Source: Dictyoglomus sp. NZ13-RE01 | GTDB lineage: Bacteria; Dictyoglomota; Dictyoglomia; Dictyoglomales; Dictyoglomaceae | Length of the DNA: 64,000 nucleotides | Assembly (NCBI GenBank): GCA_002878375.1 | Contig: NIRF01000001.1 | Coordinates: forward strand, 62,001 to 126,000 | Direction of reading: 5' to 3' | Shown here: one piece after another, positions 9,571-18,724 of the stretch | Layout of the letters: every line of letters begins with the position of its first letter | Position numbering within the stretch: the stretch's first letter is position 1 | Notes under the pieces: model-generated | The model's input: only the letters and a program-made list of their open reading frames with translations | What the model was told of the DNA's origin: nothing | Database searches by the model: none | Translations under genes and position numbers: made by a program

Positions 9571-10187
9571 ATTCATCAGGACTTCTTTTTGTACTTTCTG
9601 GACCATCTGGGGTAGGAAAGGATGCTGTCTTGGATAAATTACTAAATAAAATTCCAAATTTAGTTAAATCTATTTCGGTAACAACAAGACCCATGAGGGT
9701 AGGGGAGAGGAATGGAGAAAATTATTTTTTTGTAGATGAAAAAACTTTTAAAGAAATGGTTGAAAAGGGAGAATTTTTAGAATGGGCTCAGGTTCATTCT
9801 TATTTTTATGGTACTCCTAAAAAATTTGTTGAAGAAAATATAAGACAGGGAAGGGATGTAATTTTAAAGATAGATGTTCAGGGGGGATTAAATGTAAAGA
9901 ATTTATATAAATCTGCAATTCTTATCTTTTTGCTTCCTCCTTCTTTGGATGAGTTGAGAAGAAGATTAGTTGGGAGAGAAACTGAAAAAAGTAGTGATCT
10001 GGAAATAAGGTGGAAAAATGTGCCACTTGAAATTTCTAAAATTTTTTATTATGATTATTTAGTTGTGAATGATAACATAGATGAGGCTGTTGAGAATGTG
10101 AAAGCAATTATTTTAGCAGAGAGATGTAGACTTACAAAGGAAAAAGCAGAATATTGGTTAAAGAAATTAGGAGGTTGTGAGCAATGA
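9567..10187 (+). CDS. gmk: Guanylate kinase
   Basis: The 206-residue protein converts GMP to GDP with ATP. The P-loop is GPSGVGKD (12-19). The GMP-binding region shows [19 protein letters not shown] (about 37-55) and the YGTPK loop, and the lid has [10 protein letters not shown]. Length is normal for the family. It functionally follows guaA elsewhere in the window. It overlaps remA upstream and rpoZ downstream by 4 bases each, indicating translational coupling. Confidence 0.97.
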   Translation: MNSSGLLFVLSGPSGVGKDAVLDKLLNKIPNLVKSISVTTRPMRVGERNGENYFFVDEKTFKEMVEKGEFLEWAQVHSYFYGTPKKFVEENIRQGRDVILKIDVQGGLNVKNLYKSAILIFLLPPSLDELRRRLVGRETEKSSDLEIRWKNVPLEISKIFYYDYLVVNDNIDEAVENVKAIILAERCRLTKEKAEYWLKKLGGCEQ

Positions 10188-10381
10188 AGGATTCTTTAGA
10201 CGAATTATTAAAAATAATACCAAATAAATATATTTTGACAGTTTTAATAGCAAAAAGGGCAAGACAGATAAGCGAGGAATTAAAGTTCCTAAGACAAGTT
10301 ATGGCAAGAGATCCTCAAACTATGGCTATTGAGGAATTATTAAATGGAAGGATCACATACGAGGAGGAGAAATCTAAGTAA
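10184..10381 (+). CDS. rpoZ: RNA polymerase omega subunit
   Basis: The 65-residue protein matches omega: NKYILTVLIAKRARQI (about 14-29) is the conserved helix that clamps the beta' subunit, followed by TMAIEELLNGRITYEEE. Omega assists RNA polymerase assembly. Position directly after gmk is typical. It starts inside the gmk stop with a 4-base overlap. Confidence 0.93.
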   Translation: MKDSLDELLKIIPNKYILTVLIAKRARQISEELKFLRQVMARDPQTMAIEELLNGRITYEEEKSK

Positions 10382-10387
10382 TTAAGG

Positions 10388-12493
10388 GTGTTAATTGCTA
10401 AGGTTATACTTTTTGATACGCGTATCCCTGAGAAAGATTTCCTTTATTACTATATTCCTGAAGAATTAGTAGATTCTGCTCAGGTTGGTAAAGCGGTAAT
10501 AATACCTCTTAAGAAGAGAAGAGTCTTAGGCTATATCTGGGACATATCAGAAGAAGAAGTTCAAGGTTTAGAGTTAAAACCAATAACGGCTGTTTTAGAG
10601 AAATTTCCTATTTTATCCTCTTCTCTTATCTCTTTGGTTAATTGGATAAGTGAATATTATGAAAATTCTCTTTTCAAATCCGCAAACTATATCTTTCCAT
10701 CTGGCATAAATTTAAAATTGAAAAGAATATTTAAAAGAGTAGAACCATGTAGCACTAAACTTACTAAAAAACAAGAAGAAGTTTATGAGATATTAAAGGA
10801 AGAAAAAAATTTAGAAAAACTCAAAAAAGAGGTTAAAGTTTCTGAGTCTCTATTAAGAGATCTAATAAGAAAAAATGTTATTACTGAAAGAATCGAGGTA
10901 GAATTATCGGAGAAAATACCAAGAAAAGAGTTTTTTTATATACCTAAAAGAGATAACTGGGATATTGATAAGGATAGTCTGTTAGAGTTTAGTAAGTTAA
11001 AACAAAGTTTAAGTAATAAGCCGTTGTTATTATTTGTAGAAAACAGGAAGGAACGTTGGAGAATATATATAGAAGTAATAAAATATTTCTTCAATAAGGA
11101 AAAGCAAGTATTAATTATTTTTCCAACCTTAAATTCTCTTTTTGATTTTCTTCAATTTTTAGAAGATAAGGTACCAATTAAATATTATCCATATCATGGT
11201 CTTCTTACGCCTGCTCAGTCTTATCAGGTGTATAAGTTATCATATGAGGAAAAACCTATTTTAATTGTATCTTCTGGAAAGGGAATTTTTTTACCCTTCA
11301 GTAGTTTAGGAGTAATCATATTGGATGAGGAAGAAAATGAATTCTATAATATGAGAGAAAAGGAGCCAAGATTTGATGTATCAAAAGTTGCTGTTAAAAG
11401 AGCAGAACTTGATAAAATACCTATTATCTTAGGAACAAGCTCTCCCTCAGTAGCATCTTTTTATAATTCCATAAAAGGGGTTTACTCTCTTTACAGAAAG
11501 TCAGCAAAAAAGCCTAAAATATCTGTTATCGATATGAGGAGAGGGAAGGGAGAAGTTCTTTCCTATTATACTTTAAAAAGGGTGAAAGAGGTTCTATATA
11601 ATAATAAACAGGTCTTTTTTTTACTAAATAGATTGGGCTATTCTACATACCTTCAGTGCAATGATTGTGGTTATACTTTTTATTGTCCTCATTGTAGTAC
11701 ATCTTTAGTTTACCATTCTGATACACTTGAGTTAAAGTGCCATTATTGTGGATATAGTATGCCTGCTGTTACAACTTGTCCTAAATGTGGTGGTTACAGT
11801 TTTAATTATGGAGGATTAGGTACAGAAAAATTGGAAAGTTATCTGAAAAGATTATTTCCAAAAAAGATTGTACAGAGATGGGATAGTGAAAAAGATATAA
11901 AAGATGAGACTATTTTATACAAGAGTGATATTATAGTGGGAACAAGACTCATTGTTCCATGGATTCCTCGTATGTCTGTAGGGTTATTAATTGTAGTCAA
12001 CTTGGATAATTTTTTACATCTTCCTGATTTTTCTATGCCCGAGAAGATATTTCACTTAATAAGAAGAATAATGTCAGACTTTCCAGGAGAAGAATTAATA
12101 ATTCAAACTTATTCCTCACAGCATTATGTCATTAGGGCTCTAAAAGCAAATTTTTATAACCTTTTTCTTCATGAGGAACTTAATTTAAGAAAAACCTTAA
12201 GTTATCCTCCATTCTCTACATTACATCAAATTCTATTAATAGGTGATGATGAAAATGAATTGATAGAAGAAGGTATAAAGCTAAGAGATATGATAAAAGA
12301 AAAATATGAAAATTTATCTATTTTAGGTCCTGCCCCTTTCTTTCCTATGGTTTTAAGAGAAAAATATAGATATCAATTAATAATTAAAGATGAAAGTGAT
12401 CTTCCTTTAAACTTGAAAAATATTGTAGAATACAATAATACTTTTGCAAGTTATAAGGTTATAATTAACAAAGATGTTAGGGAAATTTTATGA
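10388..12493 (+). CDS. priA: PriA-like primosomal protein with degenerate ATPase motifs
   Basis: The 701-residue protein has the PriA layout: an N-terminal DNA-binding domain (about 1-105), a winged-helix segment, a helicase core and a paired zinc module (CNDC, CPHC, CHYC and CPKC). Several helicase motifs are degenerate. The Walker A GSGKT is replaced by FVENRKERWRIY (216-227), the DEEH box reads DEEE (313-316), GSATPS reads GTSSPS, and GRAGR is absent. PriA reloads the replicative helicase at stalled forks; this version probably acts as a structural loader. The start is a GTG at 10388 with only a distant ribosome site. Its end overlaps the ribosome-site region of def. Confidence 0.9.
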   Translation: MLIAKVILFDTRIPEKDFLYYYIPEELVDSAQVGKAVIIPLKKRRVLGYIWDISEEEVQGLELKPITAVLEKFPILSSSLISLVNWISEYYENSLFKSANYIFPSGINLKLKRIFKRVEPCSTKLTKKQEEVYEILKEEKNLEKLKKEVKVSESLLRDLIRKNVITERIEVELSEKIPRKEFFYIPKRDNWDIDKDSLLEFSKLKQSLSNKPLLLFVENRKERWRIYIEVIKYFFNKEKQVLIIFPTLNSLFDFLQFLEDKVPIKYYPYHGLLTPAQSYQVYKLSYEEKPILIVSSGKGIFLPFSSLGVIILDEEENEFYNMREKEPRFDVSKVAVKRAELDKIPIILGTSSPSVASFYNSIKGVYSLYRKSAKKPKISVIDMRRGKGEVLSYYTLKRVKEVLYNNKQVFFLLNRLGYSTYLQCNDCGYTFYCPHCSTSLVYHSDTLELKCHYCGYSMPAVTTCPKCGGYSFNYGGLGTEKLESYLKRLFPKKIVQRWDSEKDIKDETILYKSDIIVGTRLIVPWIPRMSVGLLIVVNLDNFLHLPDFSMPEKIFHLIRRIMSDFPGEELIIQTYSSQHYVIRALKANFYNLFLHEELNLRKTLSYPPFSTLHQILLIGDDENELIEEGIKLRDMIKEKYENLSILGPAPFFPMVLREKYRYQLIIKDESDLPLNLKNIVEYNNTFASYKVIINKDVREIL

Positions 12494-12510
12494 TTTTGGG
12501 AGGTGAGGAA

Positions 12511-12960
12511 ATGATTTTAAAAATTTATACTATTGAACATCCTGTCTTAAGAAAAAAGGCGAAAAATGTAGAAAAGATAGATAATAATATAAAAAAATTA
12601 GCGGAAGCAATGTTTGAAACCTTAAAAACTGTAGATGGTGTTGGACTTGCCGCTCCACAAGTAGGAAAAAGTTTGAGAATGGCTGTTATTTCTTACGAGG
12701 ATCAAGATTTGGTAATAATAAATCCTGAGATTATTGAGAAAGAAGGGGAATGGGTAGATATTGAGGGATGTTTGAGTATTCCAGGAGTTGAAATTCCGGT
12801 AAAGAGAGCTCAAAAGATTACAGTAAGATTCCAAGATTTGAATGGAAAAACAATAGTAATGAAGGCTGAAGGAATGTGGGCGAGAATTTTCCAACATGAA
12901 ATAGACCACTTAGATGGTATCTTGATTGTTGATAAGATTGAAGAAGATGTAAAGGTATGA
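12511..12960 (+). CDS. def: Peptide deformylase
   Basis: The start is set at 12511 (MILKIYTIEHPVL) because GGGAGGTGAGGAA lies directly before it; the frame open from 12490 would include this ribosome site. The 149-residue metalloenzyme removes formyl groups from new proteins. All three family motifs are present: GVGLAAPQVG (about 43-52), EGCLSIPG (about 87-94, with a metal-ligand Cys) and QHEIDHLDG (about 127-135, with two His ligands and the catalytic Glu). It is coupled to fmt by a 4-base ATGA overlap. Confidence 0.97.
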   Translation: MILKIYTIEHPVLRKKAKNVEKIDNNIKKLAEAMFETLKTVDGVGLAAPQVGKSLRMAVISYEDQDLVIINPEIIEKEGEWVDIEGCLSIPGVEIPVKRAQKITVRFQDLNGKTIVMKAEGMWARIFQHEIDHLDGILIVDKIEEDVKV

Positions 12961-13898
12961 AGGTAATTTTTTTTGGTACTCCTCTTTTTGCAAGGATAAT
13001 ATTGGAGAAACTTTATGAGAAACATAGGATCTTAGCAGTTTTTACTCAACCTGATAAGCCAAAAGGAAGAGGGAAAAAAATAGAACCTTCCGAGGTTAAA
13101 AAATTTGCCTTAGAAAAGGGTATTCCAGTATTTCAACCAATAAGCTTAAAAAATAAAGAGGTAGAAGAATTAATTCAAAGTTTAAACCCAGATGCTTTAA
13201 TAGTAGCATCCTATGGAAAAATAATTCCTGAGAAAATTTTAAATATACCGCCATACGGTGGTATTAATGTTCATGCTTCAATATTACCAAAATATAGAGG
13301 AGCAAGTCCCATTGAAAGGGCTCTTTTTAATTGCGAGGAAGAAACAGGAGTATCTATTATGCAAATGACAAAAGAATTAGATGCAGGACCAGTTTGGAGT
13401 ATAAGGAAGATTCCAATAGAACCAAAGGATAACAGAGAAACTTTAACACTAAAACTTGCCAATCTTGGGGCAGATTTATTGATAGAGACTCTTCCACTCA
13501 TTGAGGAAAGAAGATTAATTCCAAAAGAGCAGGATCATAGCTTAGCTACTTATGCAGAAAAGATAAAACCAGGGGAAGAAAAAATAGACTGGAATATGCC
13601 AGCAAAAAAGATTTGGTGTCAAATTAGAGCATTATCTCCAGAACCTGGAGCATATACTTATTTTAGGGAAGGAATACTTAAAATATTGGATGCAGAAGCA
13701 TCTCAAGATAGTATAGAGGGAGAGGTTGGAAGTGTAGTTAAAATTGATAAAAAAGTAGGTTTTGCAGTAAAGACAGGGGATGGAATACTTTGGGTGTTAG
13801 AAGTAAAACCCGAAAATAAAAAGAAAATAAAAGCAATAGATTTTATTAATGGTTATAGGTTAAAGATCGGAGATAAATTTTATAATGTAAAGTTGTAA
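12957..13898 (+). CDS. fmt: Methionyl-tRNA formyltransferase
   Basis: The 313-residue enzyme formylates initiator Met-tRNA using 10-formyl-THF, supplied by the folate genes at 51-55 kb. It begins MKVIFFGTPLFARIIL, carries the catalytic region NVHASILPKYRGASPIERAL (about 104-123; Asn and His of the formyl-transfer site) and the downstream MTKELDAGPV segment. A C-terminal OB-fold tRNA-binding domain follows (about 205-313). It starts inside the def stop codon. Confidence 0.97.
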   Translation: MKVIFFGTPLFARIILEKLYEKHRILAVFTQPDKPKGRGKKIEPSEVKKFALEKGIPVFQPISLKNKEVEELIQSLNPDALIVASYGKIIPEKILNIPPYGGINVHASILPKYRGASPIERALFNCEEETGVSIMQMTKELDAGPVWSIRKIPIEPKDNRETLTLKLANLGADLLIETLPLIEERRLIPKEQDHSLATYAEKIKPGEEKIDWNMPAKKIWCQIRALSPEPGAYTYFREGILKILDAEASQDSIEGEVGSVVKIDKKVGFAVKTGDGILWVLEVKPENKKKIKAIDFINGYRLKIGDKFYNVKL

Positions 13899-13900
13899 AA

Positions 13901-15808
13901 GTGAAGAGAAATTTGTTTATCTTTCTTATACTTTTTTTCTTTGTTTTTCTTTTTGAGAACCTTAAAGAGCCATCAAACACAAGGATGGAAAAAATCGATG
14001 ATGTATGGGTATTATTCCAATATAATAATCCTGTACCAAGCTTTGACACATGGAATAGAACTCCAAAGGGAAGAGAATCTATTTCCTTAGACGGAACTTG
14101 GAAATTTAAAATAGATCCTAATGATATAGGTATACGAGATGAAATGCCTTGGTATTATCCAGAAATTGAAGACAGTAGCTGGGATAAGTGTCTTGTTCCT
14201 TCTGTATGGGATCTTTATAAGGATAAAGATGGAAAGGATTACAGGTTTTATGATGGTAAGGTTTGGTACCGCAGAAAGTTTATTATTCCAAAGGATTGGA
14301 AATATAAATTTGTTAAGGCAAATTTTCTTGGTATAAATTATAGGGCTAAAATATGGATAAACGGAAAATTTGTTGCCACACATGAAGGAGGGTATACTCC
14401 ATTTTCTTTAGATATAGGTGATTTTTTGGATTATGGAAAAGAGAATGTTATTGCCATTCAGGTTGAAAGAAGAGTTTGGGGAAAAGTAAAGGATGAAGAG
14501 ATACCGCCTGGTAATTTTGATTGGTGGCCATAGGGCGGAATACATAGAAGTATATACTTAGAAGCATGCAATCAAATAAATATTAGTAAGATCTTAGTTT
14601 ATGCTCCCTATGAAGAAAAAATTCTTAAGGCGAAAGTAATAGTTTTTAATCATTCGGAAACTTCGGGAAAAGTAAAAGTAAAATTTAATCCTGGTTTAGG
14701 GACTGGAGGAAATATTGAAGAAAAAGAGCTATTTATGAATCCCAAGGAAGTAAGAGTTGTTTCATTCAATATAATGATTCTAGATGCAAAACCATGGGAT
14801 ATATCCTCTCCAAGGATTTATGAGGCTTATGCAAGCTTAGATAATGGAGATACTTTGTTTGTAAAATATGGACGCCGTACAATAAAAATTTTAGGAATAA
14901 GTTTATTATTAAATGATAAGCCTGTATTTCTAAAAGGTGTTAATTGGCATTGTGAAAATTCTATATCTGGGGGAGCAATGAGTCCAAAAGAAATTTTTAT
15001 GGATCTAAATTTGATTAAAAAGGCAGGGGCTAACTTTATTAGATTATCTCATTATAATAGGCACCCAGCCGTATATGAGTGGGCAGATGAGAATGGTTTA
15101 TTAGTAATGGACGAGGTAGAAAATTATTGGATGAAGGATTATCAATTATACTATCAGACAAAAGAATATGGATTAGGATTGGCTTTAGCTGTTTGCATGG
15201 CTTGGAACCAAATGAATCATCCTTCTGTTATTATTTGGAGTGTAGCTAACGAATCTGAGACGCACACCCCCTTAGGTATAGACGCTTTTAAAATAATGTA
15301 CAGTAATATCAAAAAATTAGATCTACATGAAAGACCTGTAACCTTTGCCTCTTGGGGCTCTCAGAAGGGTTGGCGGGAGGAATCTGGGGCTTTTAATTTT
15401 GTAGACATAATTGCAATAAACGAATATTTTGGGTTTTTCTATGGAAAATCAAAAGACCTTATCGATAGATTAAAGGAGCTTCATATGAAATATCCTTCAA
15501 AACTAGTACTCATTTCAGAGTCGGGCATGTGGGCGATTTGGGGAAATCATGGAGATAGTTCTGTAGTTGGGACTGAAGAATACCAGAAGGAATATTTTAA
15601 AGAGCATTGGAATATTGCGGTAAGTTTTAAGGATTATTTAGTAGGATATACATGGTTGGTTTTTGCAGATCATCTTTCCAGACACCAGCCAAACTCTGCA
15701 ATTCCTTATGTTTCCACTATGGGAATCGTGGATAGAGAAAGGAGACCCAAATTAATCTTTTACTATTTTTCTCAAGCAGAAATACCTTCATACTCTTATA
15801 TCCATTAA
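13901..15808 (+). pseudogene. Secreted GH2 glycosidase interrupted by one in-frame TAG
   Basis: A GTG two bases after fmt opens a frame with a signal-peptide-like start (hydrophobic run FIFLILFFFVFLF, about 6-18). The frame encodes a GH2 enzyme of the beta-glucuronidase/galactosidase type. It is broken only by TAG at 14531-14533 (codon 211), between NFDWWP and GGIHRSIYLE, where relatives carry a tyrosine-like residue. The same frame then stays open to 15808, giving 635 codons in all. The acid/base Glu451 (SVANESETH) and nucleophile Glu540 (LISESGM) lie after the TAG, so the 210-residue first product would be inactive. It may be a recent nonsense mutation, a sequencing error or a readthrough gene. 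Its end overlaps dinB. Confidence 0.85.
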
Positions 15809-17026
15809 AGGAAACTTAAGTTTCTTTTCTTTGTTCTTTCTTACTAAACTACTTGAGCTAATATAGATAGACTGAGATCCATACTTTTTTATAATTGTTT
15901 CTACTGCAGAGTATAGCCTCTCCATTTTTATAAGTTTTTTTGGATCCTCAAATAAAGTCAGTTGTATATTTTGATCATCTATAAAATCTGTGAGGATTAT
16001 GCCTGTTTGTCTATATATTCTATTTGGGTTATAAATTTTTTCAAATCCCTTTCTAATTAATGGGGCAAGAAAGAAGGGGATAGCAGAAGGGGTTAAAAGT
16101 TTTATATCCATGGCTTCAGCTTTAAAGTCTTGCCCTTTTAAAAAGAAAATAATTCTTCTGGGAGCAAGTTTGAATCTTCTTGCCTTGAAACAAGCCTCTT
16201 CAAGGTTTTTCATTAAATGAGCAAAGATAATACTTTCGTCATTAGTAGGTTCAAAGGTGCATGCTTTACTTATACTTTTATAACTACTTTTCGACGTAGA
16301 TATTACAGGGTATACACTTATACCGTTTAACTCTTTCCATATTTCTAAAAATGGTTTTGTTAGATACTTTTTAATAAAATATTCGTCTTTTTTAGCAAAC
16401 TGAAGAGCTGTCTCAATTCCAAACTTTTTTAATAAAGCAGAAGTATTAGGACCTATTCCCCAAATCTCTTCCAAAGGTAGATCTTTTAGATAGAGATGAA
16501 TCTCATTTCCAGGTATACAGGTGAAGCCACCAGGCTTTTGGTATTTTGACGCTATCTTAGCTAACACTTTTGTAATACTTAATCCTACTGAGATGCTTAT
16601 TCCTAATTCTCTTTCAATATCTCTTTTTATCTTTTCTGCAATATTTTCGTAGGAAGATCTATAGAGCCTTCTAAGTCCTGTCAAATCTACAAAAGCTTCA
16701 TCAATGGAATACTCTTCTACCTGGGGAGAGTATCTTCTTAGTATTTCGAAGATTCTTACAGAAAAGAGACTATAAGTTTCGTAGTCTAATGGTAAAACTT
16801 CCAGTTCAGGACATAATTTTTTGGCTGTGTTTATTAACATCCCTCTTTGAATACCTTTAGCTTTTGCTTCATAACTTAGAGCAACAACAATGCCTCTTTC
16901 CCTTCCAACTACAACAGGTTTTCCTTTTAAATGAGGCTTTAAAGCTTGTTCGCAAGAAGCAAAAAAAGCATCAGCATCGACATGCATAATTGCTCTTGGC
17001 CATGGATAAATACATAAGACTTCCAT
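15788..17026 (-). CDS. dinB: Y-family DNA polymerase (Pol IV/UmuC type)
   Basis: The 412-residue protein is a translesion polymerase. Catalytic acidic residues are in IMHVDADAFFASCEQ (13-27) and YSIDEAFVDLTG (about 104-115). A helix-hairpin-helix region (WGIGPNTSALLKKFG) and a little-finger domain follow. QLTLF at 355-359 matches the bacterial sliding-clamp binding consensus. It starts 4 bases after the lexA-like gene, so both are expressed from the SOS-type promoter at 17.65 kb. An alternative start is Met14. The 3' end overlaps the convergent GH2 gene by 21 bases. Confidence 0.95.
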   Translation of the reverse strand: MEVLCIYPWPRAIMHVDADAFFASCEQALKPHLKGKPVVVGRERGIVVALSYEAKAKGIQRGMLINTAKKLCPELEVLPLDYETYSLFSVRIFEILRRYSPQVEEYSIDEAFVDLTGLRRLYRSSYENIAEKIKRDIERELGISISVGLSITKVLAKIASKYQKPGGFTCIPGNEIHLYLKDLPLEEIWGIGPNTSALLKKFGIETALQFAKKDEYFIKKYLTKPFLEIWKELNGISVYPVISTSKSSYKSISKACTFEPTNDESIIFAHLMKNLEEACFKARRFKLAPRRIIFFLKGQDFKAEAMDIKLLTPSAIPFFLAPLIRKGFEKIYNPNRIYRQTGIILTDFIDDQNIQLTLFEDPKKLIKMERLYSAVETIIKKYGSQSIYISSSSLVRKNKEKKLKFPLMDIRV

Positions 17027-17030
17027 AATT

Positions 17031-17621
17031 TCACTTATATTTTCTAATTACCGCAATAACTACGCCTGTAATTTCAAGCTCATTTTTGGGTATGATGGGA
17101 TCATATTTAGGATTTGCTGGTAATAAAACTATCTTATTCTGTTCTTTCATGAAATATTTCATGGTCCATTCTCCATCTACTTTTGCAATCACAATATCGC
17201 CATTTCTAGGTAAAAGTCCTCTTTGCACTAAAACCAAATCTCCAGGGAGGATTCCTGCATCTTTCATAGAGTCTCCTGTAACTTTAAGAAGAAATGTGGC
17301 TTGAGGATTTTCCACTAAAAATTCGTCTAAAGAGATAGTATCCAGTAATATTTCCTCTGCAGGACTTGGAAAACCTGCTTCAATGGTTCCTAATACTTTT
17401 ATGGGATGTGAAAGATTTTTGAGTATTAACTTCCCTTTTTCATCTCTTTTTAAAAATCCATATTTTTCCAAACTTTTGATTAACTTGAACACTGAGTTTT
17501 TTGACTTTAGTTGTAGAAGATGTGCAATTTCTGAGTAAGTAGGCATTCTGCCCTTTTCATAGTAGAATTGCATTATTAATTCTACTCTTTTTAGCAATTT
17601 TTCATTAATCTTATTTTGCAT
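17031..17621 (-). CDS. lexA: LexA/UmuD-like SOS repressor
   Basis: The 196-residue protein has an N-terminal winged-helix DNA-binding domain (about 5-68) and an S24 self-cleavage domain. The cleavage site is Ala82-Gly83 in IEAGFPSPAEEI, closer in sequence to UmuD than to typical LexA. The catalytic pair is Ser118 (GDSM) and Lys155 (TMKY). RecA filaments would trigger autocleavage and derepression. It is the first gene of a two-gene operon with a Y-family polymerase, combining the roles of LexA and a umuDC-like arrangement. An inverted repeat GAAC-N4-GTTC sits in its own promoter, implying autoregulation. The ATG at 17621 has no ribosome site. Confidence 0.92.
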   Translation of the reverse strand: MQNKINEKLLKRVELIMQFYYEKGRMPTYSEIAHLLQLKSKNSVFKLIKSLEKYGFLKRDEKGKLILKNLSHPIKVLGTIEAGFPSPAEEILLDTISLDEFLVENPQATFLLKVTGDSMKDAGILPGDLVLVQRGLLPRNGDIVIAKVDGEWTMKYFMKEQNKIVLLPANPKYDPIIPKNELEITGVVIAVIRKYK

Positions 17622-17627
17622 ACTTTT

Positions 17628-17656
17628 ATTATAGGTGAACGTTTGTTCACTGTCAA
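17628..17656 (-). promoter_or_regulatory. Consensus promoter of lexA-dinB, leaderless
   Basis: On the minus strand TTGACA (17656-17651), exactly 17 bases, and TATAAT (17633-17628) form a perfect consensus promoter. The start codon's A at 17621 is the seventh base after the -10 box, where transcription should begin. No Shine-Dalgarno sequence fits, so the mRNA is predicted to be leaderless. Confidence 0.85.
17635..17650 (-). promoter_or_regulatory. SOS (LexA) operator
   Basis: The 16-base sequence GTGAACGTTTGTTCAC is a 6+6 perfect inverted repeat around a 4-base centre. It contains GAAC-N4-GTTC, the core of the Bacillus-type LexA box. It fills the spacer between the -35 and -10 boxes of the lexA-dinB promoter, so bound repressor would exclude RNA polymerase. 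Confidence 0.85.
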
Positions 17657-17851
17657 GAGAAATTTCTAAATTTCTGTAGAGATTTGAAGAAGAATTGTGT
17701 TAATGTTAGAATATATTTAGCTGATCTTATAGATATAATGATCTTTATGCTCCTATGGAAAGAAGATTAGTGAAGTAGAAATGGGTGGTAGAGTAGGGGA
17801 TTTTTTAGCACAATTTATTATTAAAATACCTGGGAAAGAGGAGGTTTAAAG

Positions 17852-18724
17852 ATGAGTATCAGAAAGGCTGTTTTTCCTGCTGCAGGGCTTGGTACTCGCT
17901 TTCTTCCTGCAACAAAGGCTCAACCTAAGGAAATGCTTCCAGTTGTTGATAAGCCAATCATACAATATGGAGTTGAAGAGGCAGTAGCTTCTGGTTTAGA
18001 GGAGATTGTTATTGTAACTGGGAGGAATAAAAGAGCTATAGAGGATCACTTTGATATTTCCTTTGAGTTAGAGTATTTTCTTCAGAAGAAAGGAGATTTA
18101 GATCTATTAAGACAGGTAAGAGAGATATCAGATCTTGCTACAGTTTACTATATAAGACAGAAAGAGCCCCTTGGTTTAGGACATGCGGTATTAGTTACTA
18201 AGGAAATAGTTAAAGATGAACCTTTTGCAGTAGTGCTTAGTGATGATTTAATTGTTAGTGAAGTTCCATGCTTAAAGCAAATGATAAATATATATGAAAG
18301 ATATAAGTGTTCTGTTATTGCTGTAGAGAAGGTTCCAATGGAGGAAGTTAAAAATTATGGTATTATTGCAGGAAAAGAGATAGAAGAAGGTTTATATCAA
18401 GTTACGGATTTGATTGAGAAGCCAAAAGTGGAAGAGGCTCCATCAAATTTGGCTATAGTTGGAAGATATATATTAACTCCTGAGATTTTTAATATGTTGG
18501 AAAGGGTAAAGCCTGGAAGAGGAGGGGAAATACAGCTTACTGATGGATTGAAACTTCTTTTGGAAAAAGAGGCAATCTATGCTTATGAATTCAAAGGTAA
18601 AAGGTATGATACTGGAAACAAATTGGGTTTTCTTATTGCCTCTGTAGAGTTGGCATTGCAAAGGGAAGATATTGGTGAAGTATTTAAGAAATATCTCTTA
18701 GATTTGTTAGAGAAATTAAGATAA
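17852..18724 (+). CDS. galU: UTP-glucose-1-phosphate uridylyltransferase
   Basis: The 290-residue enzyme makes UDP-glucose from UTP and glucose-1-phosphate for glycan and glycolipid synthesis. The nucleotide-binding signature AAGLGTRFLPATKAQPKEML (about 10-29) is intact, followed by the family segments EKPKVEEAPSNLAIVGRYIL and GEIQLTDGL. GAGGAGG precedes the ATG. In the upstream 230-base gap I see only the divergent lexA promoter and AT-rich sequence. It could supply sugar donors to the nearby glycosyltransferases. It is convergent with rad50, overlapping by 9 bases. Confidence 0.95.
   Translation: MSIRKAVFPAAGLGTRFLPATKAQPKEMLPVVDKPIIQYGVEEAVASGLEEIVIVTGRNKRAIEDHFDISFELEYFLQKKGDLDLLRQVREISDLATVYYIRQKEPLGLGHAVLVTKEIVKDEPFAVVLSDDLIVSEVPCLKQMINIYERYKCSVIAVEKVPMEEVKNYGIIAGKEIEEGLYQVTDLIEKPKVEEAPSNLAIVGRYILTPEIFNMLERVKPGRGGEIQLTDGLKLLLEKEAIYAYEFKGKRYDTGNKLGFLIASVELALQREDIGEVFKKYLLDLLEKLR

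Noticed and set aside
10388..12493. PriA as an intact helicase
   Set aside because: Walker A and several other helicase motifs cannot be found in the expected region.
14531..14533. TAG in the GH2 gene as a pyrrolysine codon
   Set aside because: No pylT, PylRS or Pyl biosynthesis gene is seen, and the position is a Tyr-like site; a simple nonsense change is more likely.
13891..15808. GH2 gene as two separate genes
   Set aside because: The second half stays in the same frame from the base after the TAG, with recognisable GH2 sequence right up to it, so it is one broken gene.
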